From positions 40,671,319 through 40,735,318 of the forward strand of contig NC_081831.1 of the NCBI RefSeq assembly GCF_030867095.1: a stretch of DNA of 64,000 nt, read 5' to 3'. How positions within the stretch are numbered: position 1 is the first letter of the stretch; each line of letters starts with the position of its first letter. Positions 11,176-22,529 of this stretch are shown piece by piece. Position numbers and translations under genes: made by a program. The DNA is from Alligator mississippiensis (Eukaryota; Chordata; Crocodylia; Alligatoridae). Under the pieces are notes generated by a model that saw nothing but the letters and a program-made list of their open reading frames with translations, was not told the DNA's origin and made no database searches.

Positions 11176-12268
11176 CCTACTAATATCCTGCCTCTGACAG
11201 TGGCCTCTAGCAGTTGGTTCATGGGAACAAACTTCCTGATGGGGGTAGGTTTTACCTAACCTCCACATTTAGGGGCTGGCTTCTGCTTTGCAGCATGAGG
11301 GTTTAGAAACCTTCCAACTCTGGTTTATTCAAGACATTAGAACTTTTCCCACACCTGATGACCTGGACAAGGCCAAGAGCACCTCACACTTCTAGTGTCA
11401 TCCTAACAGATGCACAGGGAGCGTGGGAGCAAACCTGCAGGTGTGTTTTTCTTCATCCACTGCCATGCTGTAGAGGTGCCCCCTGCTCTGTAGGTAGTTG
11501 GAAGCAGTTATTCTACCTCCTGCCATCAGGCAGGGAAGTCCACCCTTTTCCAATCTGTCATATCTCCCATTTTTCAAGGATTCCCCCCCCACCCCCATCA
11601 ATAACACACGCACACTTTACATTTCTGACAAAAAAAAATCTAAGTCCATCAGTGCATATGTTGGCCTCTCCAACCCACAGGACAGACAGGAGATATCCCA
11701 TGATCAGGGTGAAACCTATGGGAGTTCAGAGGGAGCTGGATGGGTGGTAGAAAGATATTATTTCAGATGGTTACTGAAGGAGGGTGTGTGTGTGTGTATG
11801 CGTGTATGGAGAGGGGGTCATCCAGGAATGGGAAGAGGTGATGTGGGGGAGTTGCCTTCCTCTTTCATGTCTGGTCCTCCAAATTGCTCCCTGCCCTCTT
11901 TTCTCCATGCTGTATCTCAGATTCAGGTGTGGTTCCATACAGAGCTGTGCCTTCAGCCTACAGGTTGAGCAATGTGAAGAACTCCCAAAATTACTCTACA
12001 CTCAGCATCACCAGGGCCCCAGTAGCCTGTGAAAGTGAAATGAACCTAACTTGTGCTTTGTACATGGTATCTATTACTCTACCGTCAGACTGGCCCTTCA
12101 TGTTGCACAGCACCATGCTTTAAACCTCTGACTGAGGCAGCAGTCAATATCCTGGCTTTTTGGAGTATTCCCGATGTGAAGGACACCAGCAGGGGTATTT
12201 TATGTCAGACTTGGTTTCCCTCAGCTTATCCTGCTTCCACAGTTGCAATACCGTTACTTCACAACAGT
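11176..12268. other. No recognised gene or repeat family
   Basis: Mixed-composition DNA with a short TG-rich run near 11783-11800. Open frames are short and overlap on several frames without conserved motifs. Confidence 0.6.
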
Positions 12269-12276
12269 GTGATGAG

Positions 12277-13730
12277 CAGAGATCCATGTTTTCCGTTTCC
12301 CACAGAAAACCAGAAAACCATGGATTCCCTGTTTTTACTGGAGAAAATGCGGATTTCCCCTTTTAGCAGAGAAATCCACGGATTCTCCACTTTCGCAAAG
12401 AGCACTTGCAGGCTAGCACAGTTCCATCCTGCAAGAGCTGGTTGCAGAAAGGGTGGGAAACCCCCAGCCCTGCCTGGAGGGAGAGGGAGAGGGGGAAGGG
12501 CAGGACTTGAGTCTCTGAGTTAGCCAAGGCTGGGATCAGGCTCAGGCTCAGGCTCAGGCTGTCCCCTTGCCCCTGGAGCCTAGACATAAATGGGGCTTGG
12601 GGGCTGTGGGGCAGGGCTGGGCGGGGGGGCGGAAGGTGGCTGAGGGGTGAGGGAGTGGGGGACATGCTGGGTGCCTCTGGCCCCAGATGGCACACCGCAG
12701 TGCCTCCCTGCCCCTACCTCAGCCTGCTCTCAGGAGCAGGGCCAGCAGTGGAGTGATGGCGGCTATGGCTGCCACGTGTGAGCCCCCACCCCCCAATCTG
12801 CGGGCATTATTCCTTAGACAAGCGGCAGCAGTGGCGCGGCATGGTGGTGGTGGAGGCAGCGTGCTGCCCAGCTGCCCAGCAGGAACAGGCGTGTTTCGCA
12901 CATGGCAGCCACCATCACCTTGCATCACTGCTGCCGCTTGTCTTCAGAGCCTTGCTCGTGGACAGGGAGGCTCACATGTGGTGGCCACCTCTGTGCAGGC
13001 ACAGCTCCACAGGCAAGCAGCAGTGAAGGCGGCTGCCACATGCGTGCCCCCCCACTGCATCCCTGGCCCTGCACTGCTGCGGAGCTGTGCAGCCAGAGAT
13101 GGTGCGGCGGTGCAGCTCCTGTGCTGGCTGGCCAGTGGGTGAGGGAGGTGGGGCCTTGCATGCAGTGGCCACCACTGCACTACCGCTGCCATGCCCCACA
13201 CTGCTTGTCTGCAAAGCCATGCAGACGGCAGTGGGAAGGCAGCGCAGAGTGCAGTGACAGAGTTTCAGTGGCACCAGCGTGAGTGGACCCCGCCGTCAGG
13301 CCAGCTGGTGTGTGTGCAGCCCGCAGAGGGGCACCCTTGCCCTCACCCCTTGGCACTGCTCCTGGGAGCGGGCACAGAGGCACACTCCCCCTGCTTCTTG
13401 ATCTACCCCCTCAGCATCTTTCCTTTCCCAGCCACACCCCTTCCCCCCATACACACTGACCTACTGGGGTGGATGCCAGTGTCTGTGCACGCATGTCTGT
13501 GCCTGCATTTGTGGGGCAGGGGGCTGTTGTGGGCAAGTAAGGGGCATCAGGAGGGCTGAAGAGGCTGTGGGGGGGGGGGAGCGAAGGGCACCAGCATCAC
13601 TGGGGGGTGAGGGGAAGCGGCTGTGGAGGGCCTTTAATTTTAATCATGGATCTGGGTTTTTTAATCAGAGAATTTGTAATTTTTAATCAGAGAATTTGCT
13701 ATTTTTAATCAGCGAAAACCAGGATCCCTG
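12277..13730. mobile_element. Non-autonomous hAT transposon with perfect 8 bp target duplication
   Basis: The element starts CAGAGATCC and ends GGATCCCTG, giving short terminal inverted repeats of the hAT type (CAGRGATCC). It is bounded by the identical octamer GTGATGAG at 12269-12276 and 13731-13738. The 8 bp duplication is diagnostic for hAT-superfamily insertion. Length is 1,454 bp. The ends are AT-rich and the core (12480-13620) is strongly GC-rich, with repeated words such as GCTGCCAC and GTGGCCACC. No transposase is encoded, so mobility would have depended on an autonomous relative. Open frames in the core are composition artefacts. Confidence 0.88.
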
Positions 13731-13738
13731 GTGATGAG

Positions 13739-15290
13739 AATTACATTTCCCTGACACTGCTTTGGGTCTTTTGTAGCATTATGATGGAAAAGGGGCTTAA
13801 TACTACAGTGAAGATACATGGTAACACAACAGGGATGTTACTTTCCCCCCCACCTTGGCTCTTCTATGACAAGAACAAGGAGTTTCCTCTCCACCCAAAT
13901 ATCTCAAGGTTGTGGAGGAGGCACAGAGGAACCTTCTCCAACTAGGGAAAACTGTTCACATGCAGAAGAGGCAAGAAGATAACGTTCCATACCCAGCTCT
14001 GAATTCAAACTCCTCCTGCCTCCTCACCCCTCCTCCACAGAAGTAGAGATTGTCAAACAAATTATGGAATCTGTTTACTGGTACTACCACTGGCATTTAG
14101 CTTTATTGCAGCTCTAACTTGCCACTGTCTGTCTACACATAACATGTTGTAGGCTATGTTGTAGGCTGACAATGTCAATCTGATTGTCAGAACAATAGCT
14201 GTCTGCCACTGGATGTTGTTCATAGCATTATAGATACAAGGTCAAACAGAGCCCAAGTAGCACTGGGAACAAAGCACAACATGTCAGCAGAAGTGGAGGG
14301 TCATTCTGTTGTGACCACTCCAATCACCACCGTGCCACTGTGCCCAAAGACACTCTGTTGGGAATTGCTCATGTGTGGCCCTTGTTATGCCAGTGGCAAA
14401 ACAGAATTTGCTCTCCATTGAGGCTCTGTTCAACAAGGAGGTAAGGCCATTCAATCTACCTGGGCCTGTGTTTCCCCTGGGACTTTCAGCATCAGTGCTC
14501 CTCCTCATCATCCCCGCCTTGTTCTCAGGGAATGCAACTGGATGCCTCCACCCTAGGACTCCTGCCTGTGCATTTACATGGAAGAAAATCCTGCTTGTGC
14601 ACTTTCATTGGGGCAGGCCCCCATTGTTATCATACTGTTTGTCACGTTACCCCTCAGCTGGGGGAGGGTAATCTCCTTGGCTTCTCTGGAGCCTTTTTCC
14701 AGCTGTTCCTCTTCCCATTTCAGAGAGGTGGTTGCTGACTGCAGACTCCTGGTCATGCTCTGGATATTCAATTCCTATAATTCCCAATGACTTGTTTCCC
14801 ATTCCTTTTTATTTAACTACCTCTCTCTCTCTTTTTATCAGTTGCCATCTTTTGCGGTTCAGCACTTCACCCTGGGGGGTTTCAATTATGCATGAGCATA
14901 GTGTATTTGTTGTGAGCTTCACAGGAGCTGGTTTCCATTTGCTATCCAAATGATTTGGTATAGCAGCAGTCACCTACACTGAAATTAGGAAGCACTTTGA
15001 CAGATCTATCATAAGGCACTCTAGATTTGGCTTGCCCTGTTGCAGAGTTGTTTGCCCCTGATTTTGAATGCTTGGAAATTAATACAAAAGCATTTCCACG
15101 TATATACTTTTGAATTTTTAAATTTATTAGTTCTCAGTGCTTTCACATTTGTTTCATATTTCTCTTTCATGTAAATACAGTTATTAAATATTAGTGACCA
15201 AAAGGCTTGTGGAGATAAATTTCAAAGCTGTGCACAGAGAGCAAAGTTTAAATTTGCAAGTTTTAGTATCTGTACTTACGATTTAAGACA
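13739..15290. other. No recognised gene
   Basis: Ordinary intergenic-type sequence, AT-rich from 15080 to 15290. The longest frames (around 14375-14670 and 14284-14511) have no signatures and overlap each other on opposite strands. Confidence 0.6.
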
Positions 15291-15301
15291 ATCAGAAAAC
15301 T

Positions 15302-15370
15302 GACATTTTGCTGCCTGCTTTGCTACCTCCAAGTGTAGTAAGGCTCCCAGAACCCCTAAGGTACCCAATC
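15302..15370 (+). repeat. Direct repeat, copy 1 (partner at 16499-16565)
   Basis: This segment (CTGCCTGCTTTGCTACCTCC ...) recurs about 1.2 kb downstream at close to 90% identity by eye. Copy 2 lies inside the insertion within the Harbinger relic, so copy 1 may be a fragment of the same unclassified element. Confidence 0.8.
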
Positions 15371-16039
15371 ACAGCTAAGGAACATAGTTCAAGTGTCTAA
15401 CATGCACAATACACCCACAGTGAGCACATCTACACATGATATTAGTGCTATATATGTTTATGGCAAAGTAATTTGCTCCTCATGGCACTAGCCTGCTCCC
15501 AGCATCCTCTGGTCCTGTGCTGCCCCCCTGCAGCAGCTAGGGGGAGCTGGAAGCTTTGGCCACCACTTCCTGTAGCCAGGGACCCTCTTTAAAAGTCAGC
15601 CTCATGCACTGCTCCCTGTCCACCTGTGTTTCTGGCCTGGAACAGGCAGTAGTGTGCTGGCACAGCCCTCTGTGACAGTCACTGGAACCTGTGCCTACCA
15701 TGTGATGGCTGCTCCACCCCCAGGCCTTGGGAGCAATGACTCATGCTCCAGACTCCTGCACACCACCCTGCTTGCTATGCTTCACCACTGCAGTGACCGC
15801 CTCCTGGCCCAAGTCAGTCTGCACAACTGTGCAGGCAGGCTCACTGCAGCATCTGAGGCCCCCTGCCACTGTGCTACTGCCACCCAGCCCCTGGGCTGCC
15901 ATCTGAACCCTGGCAGGGGTGCCAACGACGTGCATGGGGATGCCACCACTGATGCCATCCACGAGCTCCTGGAACTCCAGCCATGCCACCTGTGAGGCCG
16001 CCCAGTCAGCCAGAACTGGTGGCTGCATGTCATCCAGAG

Positions 16040-17948
16040 CACCTAGGATGATGAGCAGTGGATGAGTTCTTTTTGGATGACCCGAGCCACTTTCCAGGAG
16101 CTCCTCAATCAGCTCTGCCTGCACCTGGAGCAGCAGGCCACCACCATGTGGCTGCCCCTCCCTACAGGATCCAACTGGCCATGCCCACCAGTCTGTGCTA
16201 CATCTGCCACCTTTCCAGTGTGGGCAAGATGACCACCAGGGAGGCTGTCATATGGCACTAAGGTGTGCATGCTCCTTAAAGGCCAGAGGCAGTCTAGCCA
16301 GAGGGACCCTGCAGGCTAGGCAGAGCTCCACAGCTGCAGGTAGCCTGAGCAACCAGCTAAGGAGGTAATTAGCCAACACTTGCAGGCAGTCAGGAGGCAG
16401 GGCTCTGGGCACATATAAGCCCAGGGCTGGAGCTGGCAGGGTTTGGTCTCTCTGGCAGCTGCCAGGAGAAGGAGCTCCTGCACAAGAGAGCTACCCGAGA
16501 CATTTTTCTGCCTGCTTTGCTACCTCCAAGTGCAGTAAGGCTCCAGGAACCCATAAGGTACCCAGGACTAGGAGGCAGGCTAGACAAAGGGAAAAGTTTG
16601 TCTTCATAAAGGGACAGAGCATGCTCTCTTTTGGTTATGTTATAGCCCAGGGGCTTATGTTTGTGTTATTGTTTGGACTGGCGGTTTGGAATGAGGCTAT
16701 AATGGGAGACGAAGGCCTTATTAGTGCCCATGGGGGGGACACACAACTGCATAGAGCCCAGCGCGAGAGGGGCGCAGCTACAGGGGCCAGAAAGCCCAGT
16801 GGCTAGGGGAGATTGATTGGAGCTAGTAGTGCCTCAAAGCCGGGCCCAACACAGTGGGTCTAGGCTAGAAGGCCTAGATACATAAAAGGAGTGGATGCTG
16901 AGTAGGCTGGGACCCCACCAGGGAACAATATTTATGTAACACCCATGAGGCATGGAGCGTGGCAAATGGGAGGTTTGGAGCCACGCAATCAGCCCATAAG
17001 GCTTGAGGTGCCCAGTGCAGCACAGTACTGAAGAGAGGTCCAGCAAAGGGCCCAAGGACCAGCAAGTTTTGGTGAGGTCCAGTGAACCGGGGCCATGCAA
17101 ATACCCATGGTTAGCCTCCCAATTTATTTTAGCAGCAAGACATGGCAGGTGAGACAAGAGGGAGCCCTTGGGGTGGAGCTGGCACAGTCATGGAGCTGCC
17201 AGGAGCATCACAGCCACCCCTGGGGATCCCACTCTGTGACAGAGGCCACCCTGAAGGCCTGAGGCACCCTCCAAGATGTGCTGGGGCACTCTGAAGGTGG
17301 TGGTGGGGTTCCATAACCTGGGCTTCCCTCAGTGCATTGGGGCCCTGGATGGGACCCACATCCCCATAATCTGCATGCCCTGTGGTGACTGCCTCTATTA
17401 TAGCTAGCGAGGCTTTCAATCTGTCGTGCTGCAGGCCATCATTGACCATCACAGCACCTTCACCAATATGACCACTGTCTGGGTCAGTGTCCATGATGCC
17501 TGCATATTCCAGAACTCTGCCCTGCCCTGCTCTGCCCTCCCAGCACTTGTGGAGAGAGGGCACTTCATGCCAGGGGTGCTGGATCAGCAGCTGGGCAAAT
17601 TGATGGTCCCACCCCTCCTCATTGGGGACCCCACCTACCTGCTCTTCCCCTGGCTTATGTGACCTTACACTGGTCAGCTGGACCCCCTGCCAGCCACATT
17701 TCAACAACTGCCTGGGCCAGACCCACATGCCAGTGGAGTATGCCTTTGGCCACCTGAAGGGATGCTGGAACACCATCACTACCCACTTTGAGGTAGCAGA
17801 GGCCAATACCCTCTGGGTCATCATTGCAGGTTGTGTGCTGCATAACATCTGTGAGGCCTGGGGGAAGCTCTTCTGCAAGGCCTGGGCAGAGGAGGTGCAG
17901 GAAGCAGAGAACATCTGGCACAAGGTGTGCCAGCTACAGCAGCAGTGA
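16040..17948 (+). pseudogene. Harbinger transposase relic (HARBI1-like nuclease)
   Basis: Harbinger transposases cut and paste DNA with a DDE nuclease. Translating 16040-16250 gives the N-terminal helical part (EQWMSSFWMTRATFQELLNQ, then a damaged GKMTTREAV). After an interruption, 17300-17948 gives the catalytic domain: first Asp in IGALDGTHIPI, second Asp in IGDPTYLLFPW, and Glu in VEYAFGHLKGCW, followed by CVLHNICEAWG, a typical C-terminal motif. The three acidic residues remain, but a TAG interrupts the frame near 17405 and a frameshift near 17640 moves the last part to another frame. The N-terminal part is separated by about 0.9 kb of inserted DNA. It is therefore inactive. The vertebrate gene HARBI1 is a relative, but these breaks exclude a functional host copy. 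Confidence 0.82.
16262..17160 (+). mobile_element. Unclassified insertion inside the Harbinger relic
   Basis: This block separates the N-terminal and catalytic parts of the transposase and has no Harbinger-like coding content. It contains CACATATAAGCCC, a TATA-like promoter word, followed by GC-rich transcribed-looking sequence, which resembles an LTR or retroelement leader. I could not find clear target duplications. CAT(AT)GGCA words flank it, but weakly. It also contains copy 2 of the direct repeat noted at 15302. Confidence 0.4.
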
Positions 17949-18154
17949 CAGGCCCCAGACAAGCTGCACACCCAGCATCAGGGGTCAGGGCATCAGGTGT
18001 GAGAGGCACTGGCTGACCACCTCCTCCAGAACTCTCCACTGTAGGCCACCTAGGTGGCTGCGCATGGACTTCAGCCCTACCATACACCCCCAGCACCATG
18101 TTTGCTGTGGACAGTTTTCACGAAAGCAGTGGCCCCGTAGTAGTGGGGCTGACT

Positions 18155-18172
18155 GGGAGCAAATTTGCTCCC
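18155..18172. repeat. Perfect 18 bp palindrome
   Basis: GGGAGCAAATTTGCTCCC is its own reverse complement. It lies near the right end of the Harbinger-type element, and the half-site AATTTGCTCC occurs near its left end (about 15470). Confidence 0.95.
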
Positions 18173-18256
18173 GATTGGTGTCTACATGTGCACTACTGCG
18201 CAGTATCTACAGCCTGGTTAATTGGCAACCTGCATTTTCACAGTTAGGGTATTTAT

Positions 18257-20278
18257 TAGGCCTGTGCGTGTAGGCAGCTATTCGATCCTGCTTCGGATCT
18301 GGCCGCTTTGGATGCTAGTGATCTGATTTGGAGCTCTGGACAGGGTTCCCACTTCGATCTGGCCAAAGCGGCTCCAAAGCTTCGGAGCCGCCTCAGAGAT
18401 CCGGCCATAGGGTATAATGGGGAATCAATCAAATATCTATAACTTTGTTGTTTTTTGTCTGATTTGGATGAAATGTGTAGGGTTGGTAGCCACTGTGGAT
18501 AGCATGAAGCCTACCAAGTTTCAAGAAGACAGGTATAGGGGTTTTGGGGGAACTGCACCCCAAATTCTTGAAAGCAAAACTCATGTCACGTGTGTGTATT
18601 ATACCACAGGGGGGTGAAAACTGCAGAGATGGTGGCCCCTGCTCAGGCCACAAAGCCTGCCAAATTTCAAGAAGATAGATAGAGGGGTTTGGGGGTAACT
18701 GCACCCCAAATTCTTGAAAGCAAAACTCATGTCATGTGTATGTGTTAAGCCACAGTGGGGTCAAAACTGCAGAGATGGTAGCTCCTAATGAGGCCACAAA
18801 GCCTGACAATTTTCAAGGTGATAGATGCAGGGGTTTTGGGGGAACTGCACTTCAAGCTACTGACAGGCAAAAGTCATGACATAGATGATCCCGTGTGTGT
18901 TAAGGCGCAGTGGGCAGAAAACTGAAGTGGTGGTGGCCCCTGCTCAGGCCACAAAGCCTCCCAAGTTTCAAGGAGATAAGTGCAGAGGTTTGAGGGAAAC
19001 TGCACCTCAAGCTGTGGACAAGCAAAACTCGTGACATGGGTGACACTGTGTGTGTTAAGGCACAGCAGGATGAAAGCTGAAGGGATGGTAGCCCCTGCTG
19101 CCGCCACGAAGTCTGCCAGCTGTCAAGGAGATAGGTGCAGGGCTTCTGGGGTCTGGGGCCCTGCACCTCTAGCTGTTGACAGGCAAAACTTGTGACTTGG
19201 GTGCTTGTGTAACTGTGTCTGTCTTGGGGCAGGGTTGGGGAGGAACTACAGCAGGCCTGGCTGCTAAGCTACTATGTTACCAGTTATCAATCAATCATGA
19301 TTCACTCAGGGACCAGCTCAATACACAGTACCTAGCTACTACATAACGAGTTAGCAAGCATGGATTAACACCTTCAAAATCACAGACTAAGGAGAGGAAA
19401 AAATCAATACAGACAATCAACTGCCCCAAGACAGACACAGTCAGTTAGTTGCACAAGCACCCATGTCATGAGTTTTGCCTGTCAACAGTCAGAGGTGCAG
19501 GGCCCCAGAACCCAGAGTCCCTGCACCTATTTTCTTGACAGCTGGCAGGCTTTGTGGCTGCATCAGGGGCTAGCAGGCCTGCAGCTTTCACCCTGCTGCG
19601 CCTTAACACACACAGTGTTACCCATGGCATGCGTTTTGCTTGCCTGCAGCTCGAGGTGCAGTTCCCCCCAAACCCCTAAACCTATCTCCTTGAAATTTGA
19701 CAGGCTTTGTGGCCTGAGCAGGGGCCACCACCCCTGGAGTTTTCAGCCCACTGCACCTCAACACACAGTGTCATCTATGTCATGAGTTTTGCCTGTCAAC
19801 AATTTGAGGTGCAGTTCCCCCCAAACTCCTGCACTGATCTTCTTGAAACTTGGCAGACTTTGTGGCCTCAGTAAAAGCTACCACCCCTGCAGTTTTCACC
19901 CCCCTGTGGTGTAACACATACACATGACATGAGTTTTGCTTTTAAGAATTTGGAGTGCAGTTTCCCCTGAACTCCTGCACCAATCTTCTTGAAACTTGGC
20001 AGACTTCATGCTCTTAGCAGAAGCTACCATCCCTGTAAGGTTCATCAAAATCAGACAAAACCCCCCAAAGTTATAGATATTTCATTGATTCCCCATTATA
20101 CCCTATGGCCAGATCTCCAAAACGGCTCCAAAGCTTTTGCAAAGCAGTTTGGAAATTCCAAACTGCTTCAGAAATCCTGTCAAAGCCAGTGCTTCGATCC
20201 AAACTTGCTGCTTCAGACACCAAAGCGTCTGAAGCTTCTCCAGAGCCGAAGCATGGTCCGAAGCCTTGCACAGCCCTA
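18257..20278. mobile_element. Fold-back element with tandem monomers in long inverted arms
   Basis: The left arm (18257 to about 19240) and right arm (about 19440-20278) are reverse complements over nearly 0.9 kb. The outer ends are TAGGCCTGTGC and GCACAGCCCTA, consistent with a TA target duplication. Each arm contains tandem monomers of 146-155 bp marked by CCACAAAGCCTGCCAA-TTTCAAG. Five copies start near 18502, 18648, 18794, 18949 and 19104, and four inverted copies occur near 19551, 19706, 19859 and 20005. The outermost ~150 bp of each arm is rich in CTTCGG/CCGAAG words. The spacer (19240-19440) is unique. No transposase is encoded. Superfamily is unknown. Confidence 0.85.
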
Positions 20279-20280
20279 GT

Positions 20281-20710
20281 GTTGATACATATGCTACATG
20301 TGTGCCGGGGGGGGGGGGGGGGGGAGGGGGGATGCACTTTATTAGCACCTCTCTAAGAGTCACTATAATTAAAGCATCCAGAGCATCTTGTGTATCATTG
20401 TCCCCACACTTCAACACGGTGGCAGGGGCACTTCATCTAAAATTCATTGAATGAGCCACTGCCACCATGTTGAAGTGTGGGGACACTGACACACGAGACA
20501 CAGGAGGCTGCTGGAGCACGGTAATTACCACACTCCAGCAGGCATGATTAATCAAGTCTGCTCTGGCATGCTTCTGTATCAGAGTGCATCAGAGAAGCCT
20601 TCCTGCTTATATATAGGCACCCTAAGAGCCTGTATGTGTAGATGGTGATGCTTTACCATGCAGTCATTAGTCAACTGTGCAGTAAAGTGTCTTGTGTAGA
20701 CGTACCCAGT
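20281..20710. mobile_element. MITE family A/B, copy A (with poly-G tract)
   Basis: From about 20345 to 20640 this segment matches 54890-55205: both contain a GTGTCCCCACACTTCAA-type word and its inverse, GGTAATTACCACNCTCCAGCA, and GTGCATCAGAG. The internal inverted repeat and small size suggest a non-autonomous DNA transposon. A run of 18 G residues sits just outside at 20298-20319. Terminal repeats and target duplications are not clear. Confidence 0.65.
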
Positions 20711-21760
20711 AATGAATATATTCAAAGTAACCGTTACCTACTCTTGTACTATCTATGAGGCCACATTCACCAAACAAATGATTAATTCTGAATTATTTAA
20801 CCACCTCTGCTAATTCTTGTTAGGGCTGAATACAATTTTATCAGTGATGTAAAGCGTCTTGAGCAAAAAAGGGTCTCCTTCTGAAGGGAAAGAAATTCTG
20901 AAGCCCTTCTCAGCCTAGAAGGGTGTTCCCCCACCATTTTCCTCTCTTTCTAGCTTAATTCTTTCAACAACACTGGGACTGACAGCTCTTTGACTAAAAA
21001 CCAGACAGTCAAGTTCCCAAGGTGGCCATCAGGGTTTCCTGAAGAAAGACCTTTGTGTTTGAAGAGACAAAAAGTGGTTTTATTTAATGTCCCTTTTCCA
21101 CTAGGGATGCCCAGAAAACACCCTTTGTTATCATATCAGTCACTTCTACTCCTTTCTTACTGCTCTGCTTCTGTATCTCACCACAGACTCCTTGCATACA
21201 ACTGCTGTTAGAATCCTCATGGCCAGCACTTCATTCCAAGCTGAAGCTTGAAAACTCCCAGGGCAGCAACTCCAACCCTTCTACTTTCATATCCAGAGAA
21301 ATTGCGTGGAGAAATGGGATCCATTGCAGGAACTGGTGTGCAGTGTATTAACCAGTGCCTACCTGCAGGGTTTGCCTGGGTCATAGCAAAAAGTTATCAT
21401 TTTCTAAAGCCAGAAAAAGACATTAGGATTTTTTAATAATCTGCCATGTTTTACATCTCCTTTCTGAGCACATTGATACACCTCAGGATTCCAGGTAGGG
21501 TATACCAGCAGGCAATGACCTGCATTAGGAAGTACTATAACTAGAGCTAACACTAGAGGGCATTCAAGACCCAACAAGCACTAGGTGTTACTTGGCTGTA
21601 GGTGGCCACTTGTGGCCAAGGGAAACTGTCCATTTGCCCTCTCACACTAAGCAAGAGAAGGAGCTCTTTTACGTCACAATTAACGTAAAAGTACCATTCT
21701 TATTTGAGAGTTTGTATTCAAACTTAAAGTGTCCCTACCCCCCAGAGCGTCATCCTTTAG
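20711..21760. other. No recognised gene
   Basis: Unique-looking, AT-leaning DNA. The frames at 20990-21211 and 21248-21436 lack motifs. Confidence 0.6.
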
Positions 21761-21761
21761 T

Positions 21762-22060
21762 AGAAGACAGAAGTTTTTTGTAAAGCTCTTGGCAATTTTG
21801 TAGATCTGAAAACTTCCAGAAATGGTTTCTGCATCCAAGAAGAGGAAACAAGGACAAGAAAAGAGAATAAATGAGAGCTAGCATGATGCAAGGACCTATA
21901 TACTAACTATGATGATGGACACAATAGAAAACTCTGGGAAAGTCTTGATTTGGAATATGTCAAACACCTGCAAGCTGATGGAAATAAATACAGGATTGTT
22001 CACAGTGTCAAAGAACATATCCAAACTTTGAGCTCTTGGGATATGCTTGCCTTTTTTTTC
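21762..22060 (+). repeat. Dispersed duplicate D, copy 1 (partner 35405-35720)
   Basis: Both copies share CTTGGCAATTTTGTAG, AACTTCCAGAAATGGTTTCT, a GATAGACA/GATGGACA block and ACAAGCTGATGRAAATAAA in the same order, at about 75-80% identity by eye. The family is not one I recognise. Confidence 0.75.
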
Positions 22061-22081
22061 CCCACTAACCATCTCCTATAC

Positions 22082-22251
22082 CAGTGGTTATCAACCTGTG
22101 CACTCAAGTCACTCCTTGTTAGATTCAAGGCACCCCTCAGAAAATTCCAGCTCTTACCTTTCACTCATTTCTTGACTATGGAAAAATAATAGAGCAATTC
22201 TTCTGTTGCAAATAACTCAGAAAGCCCATAACAGGTCAGAATTTTTTGACA
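22082..22251 (+). mobile_element. hAT-type MITE fragment (truncated)
   Basis: Starts CAGTGGTTATCAACC, a hAT-type terminus, and shares CAAGGCACCCCTCAGAAAAT and the following text with the complete copy at 34990-35287. The right half is missing where another small element begins. Confidence 0.7.
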
Positions 22252-22432
22252 CTATGGCCATGTCCACATGAGTGTGGATGTTTGGTTCCCCAGGGACAGC
22301 TAGCAGCAGGAAGCTATGTGTAGTTGCTGATCATGTGTAGACTCACATGATCACTGCGTTTCCATAAAGCACCATACGGTGACTTAACACAACACTACAG
22401 CAACGTAAGGTGACATGTAGACATGCCCATTC
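22252..22432. mobile_element. Short MITE with GGSCATGTCYACATG ends
   Basis: The left end GGCCATGTCCACATG and the right end CATGTAGACATGCCC are near-inverted repeats of about 15 bp enclosing 150 bp of non-coding sequence. Flanking duplications are not certain. Confidence 0.6.
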
Positions 22433-22439
22433 AGCCATC

Positions 22440-22515
22440 AACAGTTCCAGGAACTAAGCCTGGATACCCTTGGTCCAAAGCAGGTACCCTAACCATGAGA
22501 CCACCCCTGCCTCTT
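22440..22515 (-). repeat. tRNA-like sequence, probable SINE head or tRNA pseudogene
   Basis: Read on the minus strand, TGGTCTCATGGTTAGGGTAC resembles a tRNA D-arm/A-box, and a B-box-like GGCTTAGTTCCTGG follows at tRNA spacing. The cloverleaf is degraded and no 3' LINE-type tail was found. Confidence 0.35.
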
Positions 22516-22529
22516 AGCCAGCACCGTTA

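Larger units (their letters stand above)
15425..18215 (+). mobile_element. Degenerate Harbinger-type DNA transposon
   Basis: The body of this segment encodes a broken PIF/Harbinger transposase (separate entry). The outer limits are approximate. The left end carries CATCTACACATGATATTAG and the right end GTGTCTACATGTGCAC in inverted sense, which resemble each other only weakly. An AATTTGCTCC word occurs near both ends. A block at about 16262-17160 interrupts the coding region. Confidence 0.6.

Noticed and set aside
12687..13559. Several long overlapping frames in GC-rich DNA
   Set aside because: They lie inside the hAT element core, overlap on both strands and lack motifs.
17129..17971. 280-codon minus-strand frame
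   Set aside because: It is antisense to the Harbinger transposase, whose plus-strand reading carries the DDE motifs.
22440..22515. Functional tRNA gene
   Set aside because: The tRNA-like arms are present, but the acceptor stem does not pair and the B box is degraded, so at most a SINE head or pseudogene.
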